Positions 7,406-15,712 of a stretch of 64,000 nt of DNA are shown here, piece by piece (the first letter of the stretch is position 1; each line of letters starts with the position of its first letter). The notes under the pieces are model-generated. The model worked only from the letters and a program-made list of their open reading frames with translations. It was not told the DNA's origin and made no database searches. The translations under genes and the position numbers were made by a program. This stretch comes from Acidobacteriota bacterium (lineage in GTDB: Bacteria > Acidobacteriota > Terriglobia > Terriglobales > Acidobacteriaceae), in assembly GCA_018268755.1 (NCBI GenBank), contig JAFDVW010000017.1, forward strand, positions 192,070 through 256,069, given 5' to 3'.

Positions 7406-9790
7406 TCATGCCGCCCTTCGCCGCCGCTCCTCCTCGACCCTGCTCCTTGTCCCCGGCCCGGCCAATATCTCGCGATACAAGCCCTCCAGCGCCTGCGTGA
7501 CATGTTCCCAGAGATAGTGCTGCTGGACGCGCCCTCGGGCCCGCTCGCCCGCCTGCTGCCTCAACTCCTGGTTTGCGAGCAGCCAGTTCAGCATGCCGCG
7601 CAGGTCGTCCTCATTTCCGTGGTGAAACCAGAATCCCGCATTTCCCATGGCCTCGAGATTTTCCGGCGTGTCGCTGGCCAGCACGCAGAGCCCGGCGGCC
7701 ATGGCATCGAGCAACGCCAGAGAAAGACCTTCCAGGTCGGAGGGCAAAACAAAGAGCGCCGCATGCGCCAGAAGCTCCTGCAGTGGTTCGCCCGTGATCC
7801 AGTCCAGCAGGACAACGCGTTCCGACTGCTGCCGGCGCAGATCTTCCATGTAAGCCTTGCTATAGCTGGCTCCTCCGGCCAGCACCAGTTTCATCGGCGT
7901 GTCCAGCTTCTGATAGGCATGGACCAGCAGGTGGCAATTCTTTTCGGGAGAGAAGCGGCCCAAATAGAGGATGTATTCGCCGGAGCGAAGGCCCCATGCC
8001 TGGAGATGATGCGTGGGCAATTTTTGCAGCAGCGATGTCCCATTGGGGACATAGGTCGTGGCTGCGCCATGACGTCGCTGAAAATAATCTTGCAAGGTGC
8101 GCGAGACCACGATCGTACCGTGGGGGAAGGTGATGGCGGCGCGCTCGCCTCCTCGCAGCACCCAGGCCGCGAATCTGCCCCATTTCCTACGCTGCCAGTC
8201 CAGGCCCTGTATGGTGACGACCGTCCGCTTTCCCGCCAGCCGCGGCAGAAACGAGAACAACGCCGGCCCCAAGGCTTGGTAGTGCACAATGTCGTACCGG
8301 CCAAACATGGCATGAAGCGAGCCCAGCAAAGTGTGGAGGAAGGTTTCCAGATGCTTGCTGCGCAGCGTAGGCAGGCGCACCAGTCTCATGCCGCGGTAGC
8401 TCTTCTGTGGGGGCGTAAAGTAGGTACGGCAATAGACTGTGATGTCGTGCCCGCGCGCCGCCAGACGGCTGCCGGTTTCTTCGTAGCAGGTTTCAATGCC
8501 GCTGTATTTTCCGATCACGCCCCGCCCCCCCAGGAAGGCCACGCGCAGCGGCGGGTCCGGGCCGGCGCCGTGACCGGGCCGGCAGAGACTCTCATAGAGC
8601 TCGGTGAGATGGAGCAGGTGGTCCGCGGGGGCATGACGGGTGGCCACCAGGTGCCGTCCCGCGAGACCCATTTGCCGCGCGGTTTCCGGATGTTCCGCCA
8701 GCAAGGAGATCGCCTCCGTGAGCTTGCCGATATCTCCCGCGGGAAACAGCAGTCCGGTTTCCTCATGCCGGACAAATTCCCGGCGAGAACCCAAGTCGGA
8801 AGCCACCACGGCCCGTCCCTGCGCATAGGACTCCAGAATGCTCTTGCCCAGGGTCTCGTAGGCATGGGAAGGGAAGAGGGTGAAGCGCGCAGCGGCAATG
8901 CTGCGCTCCAGTTCGGCGCCTTCGGCGCGCTCGCGGAAAGCGACATTCCTCAGTTGCCAATCTCGCGCGAGCGCTTGCAACGCCTGCTTTTGCGGCCCTT
9001 CTCCCCGCACTTCCAGCTGGAGGTGGGGCAGCGCCGCCATGGCCCGCAGCAGATCGGCCACGCCTTTTTCTTCCGATAACCGGCCAAAATAGAGGAGGGG
9101 AGCGTCTTCGGCGGCCGCCTCGGGCAGCGTGGCCGGGGTGCTTTGAAAGTGCGGCAGCACCTCGATGGCGGAGCGCGGCCAGCCATGCTCCACCAGCTTG
9201 TCGCGAACGAATTGGCTGGGGGCCAGAAAGCAGTCCACGCATTTCCAGTAAGTTCCCAGGTAGCGGTGAAAGTACGCTTCGGCCATGAGCACCAGGCTCT
9301 CCGCTTTTCCCCGGCAGCCCTGATCCAGCATGTGACGGAACGCGCCGCCCCGGCAGTGCTCGCAGACTTCCCCGCGCGACACCAGATTGTAGTTGGGGCA
9401 GAGCAGCTTGAAGTCATTGAGGTGGTAGAGGACCGGCACGTGCTGCGCCTTCAACTCCCATAAAATCGAGGGCGTCAGGTGGTGGTAAATGTTGCGCACG
9501 TGCGCCACGTCGGGACGGAACTCGGCGATCATGGCCCGGAGTCTGCGCCGCGCCTCGACGGAGTAGATGGCCCGCGGTACATTTCTTGCTCGCGCCAGGG
9601 TGCTGCCATCCCCGAAATCCACCAGGGGGACAAAGTGATGGCGGTAAGGAAATGTGGCATCCTGGCCCCCCGCCATGGAAAACAGCGCCACCTGATGGCC
9701 CAGTCCGCGCATCCTTTCCATGAGTTCAAAGAGGTAGGCTTCCGTACCGCTAAAGGAATAGTTGTATTTATTGCAGTACAAGATACGCAT
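7406..9790 (-). CDS. Double GT4 glycosyltransferase (two GT-B enzymes fused)
   Basis: This 794-residue protein holds two complete group-1 glycosyltransferases in tandem. The first (about 1-400) has GRLSEEKGV and a CxxC-containing segment (VCEHCRGG) typical of one GT4 subgroup. The second (about 425-794) begins with a fresh Rossmann start (LRVAFLGGRGVIGKYSG) and has GRFSPEKN and the donor-binding EGLSLALLDAMAAG segment. Each half has the donor-site Glu region of GT4 enzymes. I set the start at the ATG of MRILYCNKYN, preceded by GGAGAGG; it overlaps the end of the upstream GT gene by 23 bases. It probably adds two successive sugars of the EPS repeat unit. Confidence 0.87.
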   Translation of the reverse strand: MRILYCNKYNYSFSGTEAYLFELMERMRGLGHQVALFSMAGGQDATFPYRHHFVPLVDFGDGSTLARARNVPRAIYSVEARRRLRAMIAEFRPDVAHVRNIYHHLTPSILWELKAQHVPVLYHLNDFKLLCPNYNLVSRGEVCEHCRGGAFRHMLDQGCRGKAESLVLMAEAYFHRYLGTYWKCVDCFLAPSQFVRDKLVEHGWPRSAIEVLPHFQSTPATLPEAAAEDAPLLYFGRLSEEKGVADLLRAMAALPHLQLEVRGEGPQKQALQALARDWQLRNVAFRERAEGAELERSIAAARFTLFPSHAYETLGKSILESYAQGRAVVASDLGSRREFVRHEETGLLFPAGDIGKLTEAISLLAEHPETARQMGLAGRHLVATRHAPADHLLHLTELYESLCRPGHGAGPDPPLRVAFLGGRGVIGKYSGIETCYEETGSRLAARGHDITVYCRTYFTPPQKSYRGMRLVRLPTLRSKHLETFLHTLLGSLHAMFGRYDIVHYQALGPALFSFLPRLAGKRTVVTIQGLDWQRRKWGRFAAWVLRGGERAAITFPHGTIVVSRTLQDYFQRRHGAATTYVPNGTSLLQKLPTHHLQAWGLRSGEYILYLGRFSPEKNCHLLVHAYQKLDTPMKLVLAGGASYSKAYMEDLRRQQSERVVLLDWITGEPLQELLAHAALFVLPSDLEGLSLALLDAMAAGLCVLASDTPENLEAMGNAGFWFHHGNEDDLRGMLNWLLANQELRQQAGERARGRVQQHYLWEHVTQALEGLYREILAGPGTRSRVEEERRRRAA

Positions 9791-10979
9791 GTTCCGGCCT
9801 CTCCGGCTTGGGTTGGGGAGCGCAGCGCTCCAGAAAGAGCGTGGCGAACCTGGCCAGGTTTTTCTCGCGATGAAAATGCCGGGCCACCTGCTGCCAGGCA
9901 CGCCTTCGCAGCAAGGGACGCGATGATTCCCTAAACTCGCGCAGACTGGCGACAAAACTTTCCAGGGAACCCGGTTCATAAAGGAACCCGGTTTGACCGG
10001 GCAGCACCAGTTCCGGGATGCCGGTGATGGCCGGTGCGAGCACCGGCGTCCCCTGGGCCATCGCTTCCATCAGGACCAAAGGAATGCCTTCGCTCCGGCT
10101 GGTCACCACCACCAGGTCGGCAGCCCGATAGAGAAGGCGCAATCGTCCGCGGGAGACCTGTCCCAGGAATTGGATTTCATTCTCCAAGCCGAGGTCGGTC
10201 ACCAGCCTGGCTAGGTGCGGCCTTTCCGGGCCGTCGCCGGCGATCTGGCACAAAAAGGAAATTTCTTCGCGCTTCAGGCGATGACAGGCCCGCACCAGGA
10301 ACGCATGGTCCTTGACCGGATGCAGGCGGCCCACCGAGAGCAGCGTCATGGGTCCCGGCGTGGGTTCTCTCCTGGAGAGGTCGGGGACCTCGACTCCCAG
10401 GCGCTGTACCACGATCTTCTTCGGGTCGACTCCGGGATAATGTTCCAGGATGTGGCGGCGATTGAACTCAGAGACCGTAAAGCAGAATCGACAGTGCCGT
10501 AACTTCACCTCCAGATAGGCTTTGTGAAGTAAGAGATCTGAGCCGTGCAGGGTGAAACTGTAGGAGATGCCAAGTAGGCGCGCTGCCACCATCCCGACCC
10601 AGGCAGCAAAGTACCCATGATGGATATGAACATGTTGTATGTGCTGCGGGTACAACACGGCTGCAAGGCAGGTGCCGAGCGCCGTATGCAGCAGCGCTTT
10701 CATGCGGCGTATGGGGGACTGCCGTTCCCCAAGGATGTCGTGAAAAATGCCGGGCAGTACGCCCCAATTGACCAAGCATAGCCTGACCGCTTGATAGATG
10801 TCCCTGGGCCTTACCGAAGCAGGGGTAAGAGTCTCGGGAAATTCATTTGGCGGAGAAGGCCTCCGCAGGCTGCAGGGAACGACTTGCACTCCATGCCGCC
10901 GTAATTCACGGATCTCATCGCCCACGTAGGGCTCCATCGCGGAGGGAAACTGATTGGCGAGATAGGCAATTATTAGCAT
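9768..10979 (-). CDS. GT4-family glycosyltransferase
   Basis: A 403-residue GT-B enzyme of the group-1 family. The N-terminal acceptor domain contains HIHHGYFAAWVGMVAARLLG and TLHGSDLL. The C-terminal donor domain has LLSVGRLHPVKDHAFLV and the donor motif SRSEGIPLVLMEAMAQG. This pattern is common in exopolysaccharide colanic-acid-like transferases; the sugar cannot be read from sequence. It lies between the secreted hydrolase and the double GT, overlapping the latter, so the two are probably translationally coupled. Confidence 0.88.
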   Translation of the reverse strand: MLIIAYLANQFPSAMEPYVGDEIRELRRHGVQVVPCSLRRPSPPNEFPETLTPASVRPRDIYQAVRLCLVNWGVLPGIFHDILGERQSPIRRMKALLHTALGTCLAAVLYPQHIQHVHIHHGYFAAWVGMVAARLLGISYSFTLHGSDLLLHKAYLEVKLRHCRFCFTVSEFNRRHILEHYPGVDPKKIVVQRLGVEVPDLSRREPTPGPMTLLSVGRLHPVKDHAFLVRACHRLKREEISFLCQIAGDGPERPHLARLVTDLGLENEIQFLGQVSRGRLRLLYRAADLVVVTSRSEGIPLVLMEAMAQGTPVLAPAITGIPELVLPGQTGFLYEPGSLESFVASLREFRESSRPLLRRRAWQQVARHFHREKNLARFATLFLERCAPQPKPERPEHAYLVLQ

Positions 10980-11039
10980 GTTCTGACAGATCCCCCAATT
11001 CCTGGAGTGAACGCCCCGTTCGCCGGCGGCCCCAGGGAC

Positions 11040-12497
11040 TCACCATGAGGAGATGGTTTTCTGTTTCGTTCCGCTCCGCGGGCCGGCCTGTTGCGAGGGG
11101 AGCGGATTCTGCCGCCCCTGGCTTTGCGCGGCTCGTCCCGCTATCAGCAATATCGGCTTGGCCCCAATGCGCACCGTGTTCCCCCGCACAGCATGCCGCA
11201 CGTTTGCCAGATCAAAGTAGGAGGTATACCCGGGAGGAACGGCAAAATAGGATGTGCCGCACGATCCCTGTGTACACGACTGCGCTGCATCCCACACTGC
11301 GAGCGTCTTGAGGCCATCGGGCCGGGTAAACTCGCAGCTGAATACGCTGCCTGACGACGCGCATGCGCGGGTCAGAATGTTGCCCACCATCCAGCTGTAC
11401 ACCGTGGCATAGGCGAAGGCTGCCGGGCTTTTGCATCCCGCTCCCGATCCTCCATCGCGACAGCCGTTGATCCCGCTTTGCGTCCACAATCTTCCCCAGG
11501 AATTCCCCCAGGCATACCAGTACAGGCGCTGAAACCCGAGCGACCATCCCAGTAAGTGCGCGCGTGCTACATAGGCGGACTGCAGGTCTCGATCAGGTTC
11601 TTTGCTTGCGGTGTCCCCCCAGCTTCCTTCCGTGCTCCATACCGGAAGGTTCGCGGATGCGCTGGTCAGCGTCGTGCGCAGGTTGTTCCAATGGGCAATC
11701 AAGGTTTCGGCCCGGGCGCAACAGGAATCTCCGTAGGTGTAGTCGTGCACGGCGATGGCATCGAGGGTCGTCCCGAGATGAACCAGATATTGCCCCAGCG
11801 TCTGGATGTCGGGTGCCGCCGCTTGAGCGCTGGGACTGACCAGCGCAACCCCGGGCAGGACCGCCACCGCCGGCACGAGCAGATTCCGCGCCGTGCAACT
11901 TTCCCCCGTGGCCACGACGGGGCCGGAACCCTTCAGAATGCAGGCCGCGTCCTGCACCAGGCGTTGCATCTGCGCGATCGTGCCGGTCCACGATTCCGTG
12001 CTGCGGCTGAACTCGTTCCACATTTCAAAGACGGTGACCGGAGCGTAGCTGTCGCTGTTCAATCCGGCGATATGCTCCGCCAGGTGGGACATAAAATTCC
12101 GCCAGTTCTGGTTGGAGCCCGTGCCATCCGCCCGCAGGTCCGCGGGCGGAGCGCAGCTGCCCGCCGCAAACACCGCATAGTCACAGGTGGAGTTGGCCGG
12201 GTCGCTGGAAGCCCATTGCGGGGTGCCGCTCAAGACCAGCACGACGTCCCTTATACCGTGGGCCTTCGCCAGGACGAGGTAAGCATCCAGGTTGGAGAAA
12301 TCGTAGACGCCGTTGTCTGGGTTCATCTGCTGCCAGCGTGTATCCGTGTCCCACAGCCGCAGGCTGCCAAAAGGGACCGTGGGCCAGGGCTGCGAATTCA
12401 CCAGATGCATCCCAAAATATTGCGGCGGGACGGCGGTCTGGGCCAGCCCGGCCGTCACCCATAGAAAAAGCACAGCGCAACACCAAGACGCTTTCAT
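11040..12497 (-). CDS. Secreted GH39/PslG-like glycoside hydrolase in EPS operon
   Basis: A 485-residue protein with a signal peptide (MKASWCCAVLFLWVTAGLAQ, about 1-20) and a TIM-barrel of clan GH-A style. Candidate acid/base and nucleophile are E162 (in FEMWNEFS) and E290 (in VWSTEGSW), the order and spacing of GH39-like enzymes such as PslG of the Psl system. It probably trims or releases polysaccharide in the periplasm during synthesis. The ATG overlaps the stop of the upstream Wzy-like gene (ATGA), so translation is coupled. The exact GH family is inferred from motif style. Confidence 0.72.
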   Translation of the reverse strand: MKASWCCAVLFLWVTAGLAQTAVPPQYFGMHLVNSQPWPTVPFGSLRLWDTDTRWQQMNPDNGVYDFSNLDAYLVLAKAHGIRDVVLVLSGTPQWASSDPANSTCDYAVFAAGSCAPPADLRADGTGSNQNWRNFMSHLAEHIAGLNSDSYAPVTVFEMWNEFSRSTESWTGTIAQMQRLVQDAACILKGSGPVVATGESCTARNLLVPAVAVLPGVALVSPSAQAAAPDIQTLGQYLVHLGTTLDAIAVHDYTYGDSCCARAETLIAHWNNLRTTLTSASANLPVWSTEGSWGDTASKEPDRDLQSAYVARAHLLGWSLGFQRLYWYAWGNSWGRLWTQSGINGCRDGGSGAGCKSPAAFAYATVYSWMVGNILTRACASSGSVFSCEFTRPDGLKTLAVWDAAQSCTQGSCGTSYFAVPPGYTSYFDLANVRHAVRGNTVRIGAKPILLIAGRAAQSQGRQNPLPSQQAGPRSGTKQKTISSW

Positions 12498-13801
12498 GCG
12501 GCCTCCACTGGGCGGCGATTCTGCGCGCTGAGAATTCCCGCCAGGGTGAACAGCAGGCCATTGACGAACTGATAGTTCATGCCTACGAAGCAGGCGTTCA
12601 GCAGAAAAACAAAAATCAGCACCGGCCACAACTCACGCCAGCCCCGATCCAAAAATTCGCCATCCCGCCGGACAGGGGTTGCATGCTTGCGTCCTTCCCG
12701 TAGAAGCCCCACCACCATCCACGCGAACAGCGACAAGCCCAACATCCCGTGTTGCACCGCGATCTCAAGAAACGTGTTGTGGAAGTAGTAGGCTTCCTGG
12801 TGAAAGTCGCTTATTCGCCGGCCGAGTTCCGCTTGCATGTCTTCTCCCCAGCCGAACAGGGGCTTCTCGCTGAACATCTGCCACCCCGCTTCGTACATGG
12901 CGGCGCGAAACAGGACGGGCCCGCTCTCTTCCGCGCGCTGGCTGAACGAGCCTCCGAGAGTTTCCATGCTCAGCAAGGCCGAGATTCCCAGGGCGCCGGC
13001 TGTGATCATCGCCAGACTTGCTCGCCGCAGCCGAGGGCTGGTAGTCAGTAGACCGGTCAGCACGATGGATAGAGCAAAGCCCAGCCACACTGCTCGCGTC
13101 AGGGTCGCCAGGATGGCGAAGGGTAAGGTCCCCAGGAGCAGGGCCGCCCAGGTCCCGCGCAAGCGTCCGCGGCGGAAGGAGTCGAGGGCCACCAGCCCCA
13201 GAAGATTGAGCGTCACTCCGTTGGCCACAGCCTGCAAAAACGGCCCGCGGGCACGTTCGACATGAATGCCGATGCCTTCTTCCACAATGAAGCGCGGGTA
13301 GATCAGGGCTTTCGCGTCCAGCAGAAAGAAGACGGCGATGGCGATCAGATACGCCAAGACCAACAGAAGAAATGTCTCCAGTTTGCGCCTGGCCGGGAGG
13401 GTGGTGAAAACGCGGCCGGCCAGATGGTAGAAGATCAGAGGCACACACCACTTGGCGGCAAACACACTCCAGATTTCCGCCTGATAGCGCTGGCTGACCG
13501 CGTAGATAAATCCCAGGCCAGTCAATGCCAGCAATGGCCAAGTCACGGGGTCCGGCTGCCAAAGCTTCTCCCGCCAGCAAAGCGCCCGCAGTCCACACAC
13601 GGCCACGAGCAGGGCCAGGGCCACGCGGTCCAGCCCGTAAAACGGGATGTCCGGCGGCCGGAACAGCATCACCGCCAGTACGGCCAGATAGACCAGCTCC
13701 GGCGCTCGGAGCAGAGCATAGATGGGGCGCGCAACCAGCGCGACCGCCCTGGGCCCAATCTGCCCTGGGAGGTCACGCAGCGAAATCTCGGCGGTCGACA
13801 T
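12494..13801 (-). CDS. O-antigen ligase/polymerase-like (Wzy-type) membrane protein
   Basis: A 435-residue polytopic inner-membrane protein with about ten hydrophobic helices. A large periplasmic loop in the C-terminal half (around 270-350) contains AGWQMFSEKPLFGWGEDMQAELGRR cut by conserved-type GxG, then FHNTFLEIAVQHGMLGL; this is the O-antigen ligase/Wzy_C signature. It likely polymerises lipid-linked repeat units. It sits between the glycosylphosphotransferase and the PslG-like hydrolase. Confidence 0.85.
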   Translation of the reverse strand: MSTAEISLRDLPGQIGPRAVALVARPIYALLRAPELVYLAVLAVMLFRPPDIPFYGLDRVALALLVAVCGLRALCWREKLWQPDPVTWPLLALTGLGFIYAVSQRYQAEIWSVFAAKWCVPLIFYHLAGRVFTTLPARRKLETFLLLVLAYLIAIAVFFLLDAKALIYPRFIVEEGIGIHVERARGPFLQAVANGVTLNLLGLVALDSFRRGRLRGTWAALLLGTLPFAILATLTRAVWLGFALSIVLTGLLTTSPRLRRASLAMITAGALGISALLSMETLGGSFSQRAEESGPVLFRAAMYEAGWQMFSEKPLFGWGEDMQAELGRRISDFHQEAYYFHNTFLEIAVQHGMLGLSLFAWMVVGLLREGRKHATPVRRDGEFLDRGWRELWPVLIFVFLLNACFVGMNYQFVNGLLFTLAGILSAQNRRPVEAA

Positions 13802-13825
13802 AACCTGTCCACGGGCGTCTGCCCT

Positions 13826-14980
13826 TTAAGCACCGCTTCCTTCAAAGACTACAAATAGGGTCCGTCCCAGGATCCTCATGTCGTACCACCAGCTCCAGTG
13901 CTCGATATATTCCAGGTCCAATTCCATGTTGCGTTCAAAGGATGGATCGCAGCGCGCCGTGACCTGCCAAAGCCCGGTCAGGCCGGGCAGAACATCCAGC
14001 CGGCGCAGGTCTTCGAGATGGTAGCGCTGGAAGTCGTCGAGAGGATGCGGTCGCGGGCCCACCAGGCTCATGTCCCCGCGCAGCACATTCCATAATTGCG
14101 GTAACTCGTCGAGGCTGTAACGTCGCAGGACCCGCCCGATGCGGGTCACGCGCGGGTCGCGCACAATCTTGAAGAAGGCCCCTTGCCGTTGATTGCTCTG
14201 GCGCAGCCGCTCTTTGAAGCGGTCGGCTTCCCTGACCATGGTGCGGAACTTATAACAACGGAAAGCTTGGCCCTTGCGGCCCATGCGGGGTGCGCAATAG
14301 AGGACCGGCCCCGGTGAATCCAGGCGAATGGCCAGCGCAATCAGCAACAGGATGGGCAGGCAAGTGGCCAGGAGCAGAGTGGAAACCACCACATCGGTCA
14401 CCCGCTTCCACAACAAACCGCTCGCCGGGAAAGGCTCACGATGCAGTGTGATGATTGCGGAAGCCGGATCCACGCCGGCCGCGTCCGCCTCAAAGCCGAG
14501 AAGGTCGGGGGCGAGTTTGACGTCCAGGTGATGGCGGCTCGCTTCTCGGATGGTCCATTGCGCCCAATCCCTTTGTTGCGGAATGGCCACAATGACTTCG
14601 TCCGCGAAGGTGGCCCGGGCAATCGAAATGAGATCTTCAATGCGGCCGAGGACCTTAGTCTGCAGAGGCGATGGCGCGCCTTGGTCCAGAAAACCCAACA
14701 CCACGCACAGATCCTGCAGCTGGGCCGCGATGCGCTGGCCCCGTTTGTCCGCGCCCACGATGAGTACGCGGGGGGCTTCCAGCCCACAAAATCGCCGCCA
14801 GTGGAAGTACCATCCCCGCCGCGGCGGCCTGGCTTTCTTTCCTTCAATCCAATCGCCCCGGCTGACGACGGTGGACTGAAACTTCCGCGGTGCTTGGGTT
14901 GCCAGCGCGGCGCAGCCGGGGATCATGCGTCCGGCCTGGGAGGGGGAAAGAGGATGCGGAATGGCGGCGCGCCCGGCCAA
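13826..14980 (-). CDS. Polyprenyl glycosylphosphotransferase (initiating sugar transferase)
   Basis: This 384-residue enzyme starts EPS repeat-unit assembly by moving a sugar-1-phosphate to undecaprenyl phosphate. An N-terminal Rossmann-like domain (about 65-165, VLIVGADKRGQRIA) precedes one membrane helix (about 195-218) and the bacterial sugar transferase domain with CYKFRTM, YSLDELPQLWNVLRGDM and LVGPRP. The usual four N-terminal membrane helices of WbaP-like proteins are absent. I use the TTG at 14980 because GGAGG lies four bases before it; an ATG at 14926 is the alternative. Confidence 0.88.
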   Translation of the reverse strand: MAGRAAIPHPLSPSQAGRMIPGCAALATQAPRKFQSTVVSRGDWIEGKKARPPRRGWYFHWRRFCGLEAPRVLIVGADKRGQRIAAQLQDLCVVLGFLDQGAPSPLQTKVLGRIEDLISIARATFADEVIVAIPQQRDWAQWTIREASRHHLDVKLAPDLLGFEADAAGVDPASAIITLHREPFPASGLLWKRVTDVVVSTLLLATCLPILLLIALAIRLDSPGPVLYCAPRMGRKGQAFRCYKFRTMVREADRFKERLRQSNQRQGAFFKIVRDPRVTRIGRVLRRYSLDELPQLWNVLRGDMSLVGPRPHPLDDFQRYHLEDLRRLDVLPGLTGLWQVTARCDPSFERNMELDLEYIEHWSWWYDMRILGRTLFVVFEGSGA

Positions 14981-14992
14981 GTGGCCTCCGGT

Positions 14993-15712
14993 TTACCAGC
15001 GGTCGTAGAGACTTTGTGGAATGGGAAAGGTGCGACCGCTCAGGACGCTTCCCAGAATGCGTACCTGAGCGGCCAGTAGACGTTCTTTGGCGCGTTGCGC
15101 CGCGGCCCGGCGGGTGCGATGCGCTTCCACCACCAGGACCATGCCATCGCAGGCTTGCCCCAGGACCAGGGCATCGCTGTATGTTCCCACCGCTGGGCCC
15201 TGCAATAAGGTAAAGTCAAAATCCAGACGCAATTCTCCCAGCCGGTCATGCAGACGGTCGGAGATCTGCGCCTGTGGCTCTCCGCTCCACACTGCCTGCG
15301 CCGGGACCTGCCACAGACGCGAAGCGATTTGCCGCGTGGCCTGGCGCCAATATCCCGGCCACTGCCATTCCTGGCGCTCACCCGGGTGGGTAGTGGGGCC
15401 GGAGTGGCTACCGGACTGCATTTCCACCAGGCCCACATTCCCGGGAACGTGCCGGGCGAGGATTTCCCCCGTCCATCGGCAGACGCCGGCAACATCAGTC
15501 TCCTCTTCTATGGCGCAGAAAATCACCTGCCGCGCCGGACGGGGCCATCCCGGAGAAAACACCTGGCGGACCAGGCGAAGCAGTTGCTCTTCCGCAAACC
15601 GGCTGACTCGCAGTCCGCTCGCTGTTTTGGCCTCGGCGGAGGCAGCTTTTTCCACCGGCGGTGCCGATAGGCAGAGCAATTCTCCTGGCCACAGGTTTAC
15701 GCGCGCATTCAT
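14993..15712 (-). CDS. CpsD/BY-kinase-like protein lacking a Walker A motif
   Basis: A 239-residue protein in the position of the tyrosine autokinase that normally partners Wzz. The C-terminal half resembles CpsD/CapB ATPases: DFDFTLLQGPA (165-175, Walker A'/B-like), DGMVLVVEAHRTRR (189-202) and ILGSVLSGRTFPIPQSLYDRW at the end, split here as ILGSVLSG (219-226) and RTFPIPQ. The region that should hold GxxxxGK[ST] (about 63-80) reads IFCAIEEETDVAGVCRW, with no Gly-Lys pair. It also lacks a Tyr-rich tail. It is probably an inactive regulatory partner. Its ATG overlaps the Wzz stop. Confidence 0.7.
   Translation of the reverse strand: MNARVNLWPGELLCLSAPPVEKAASAEAKTASGLRVSRFAEEQLLRLVRQVFSPGWPRPARQVIFCAIEEETDVAGVCRWTGEILARHVPGNVGLVEMQSGSHSGPTTHPGERQEWQWPGYWRQATRQIASRLWQVPAQAVWSGEPQAQISDRLHDRLGELRLDFDFTLLQGPAVGTYSDALVLGQACDGMVLVVEAHRTRRAAAQRAKERLLAAQVRILGSVLSGRTFPIPQSLYDRW

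Noticed and set aside
7391..9079. A 562-codon open frame on the plus strand opposite the double glycosyltransferase
   Set aside because: It mirrors the codon structure of the real gene in GC-rich DNA, has no domain-like sequence and no ribosome-binding site.
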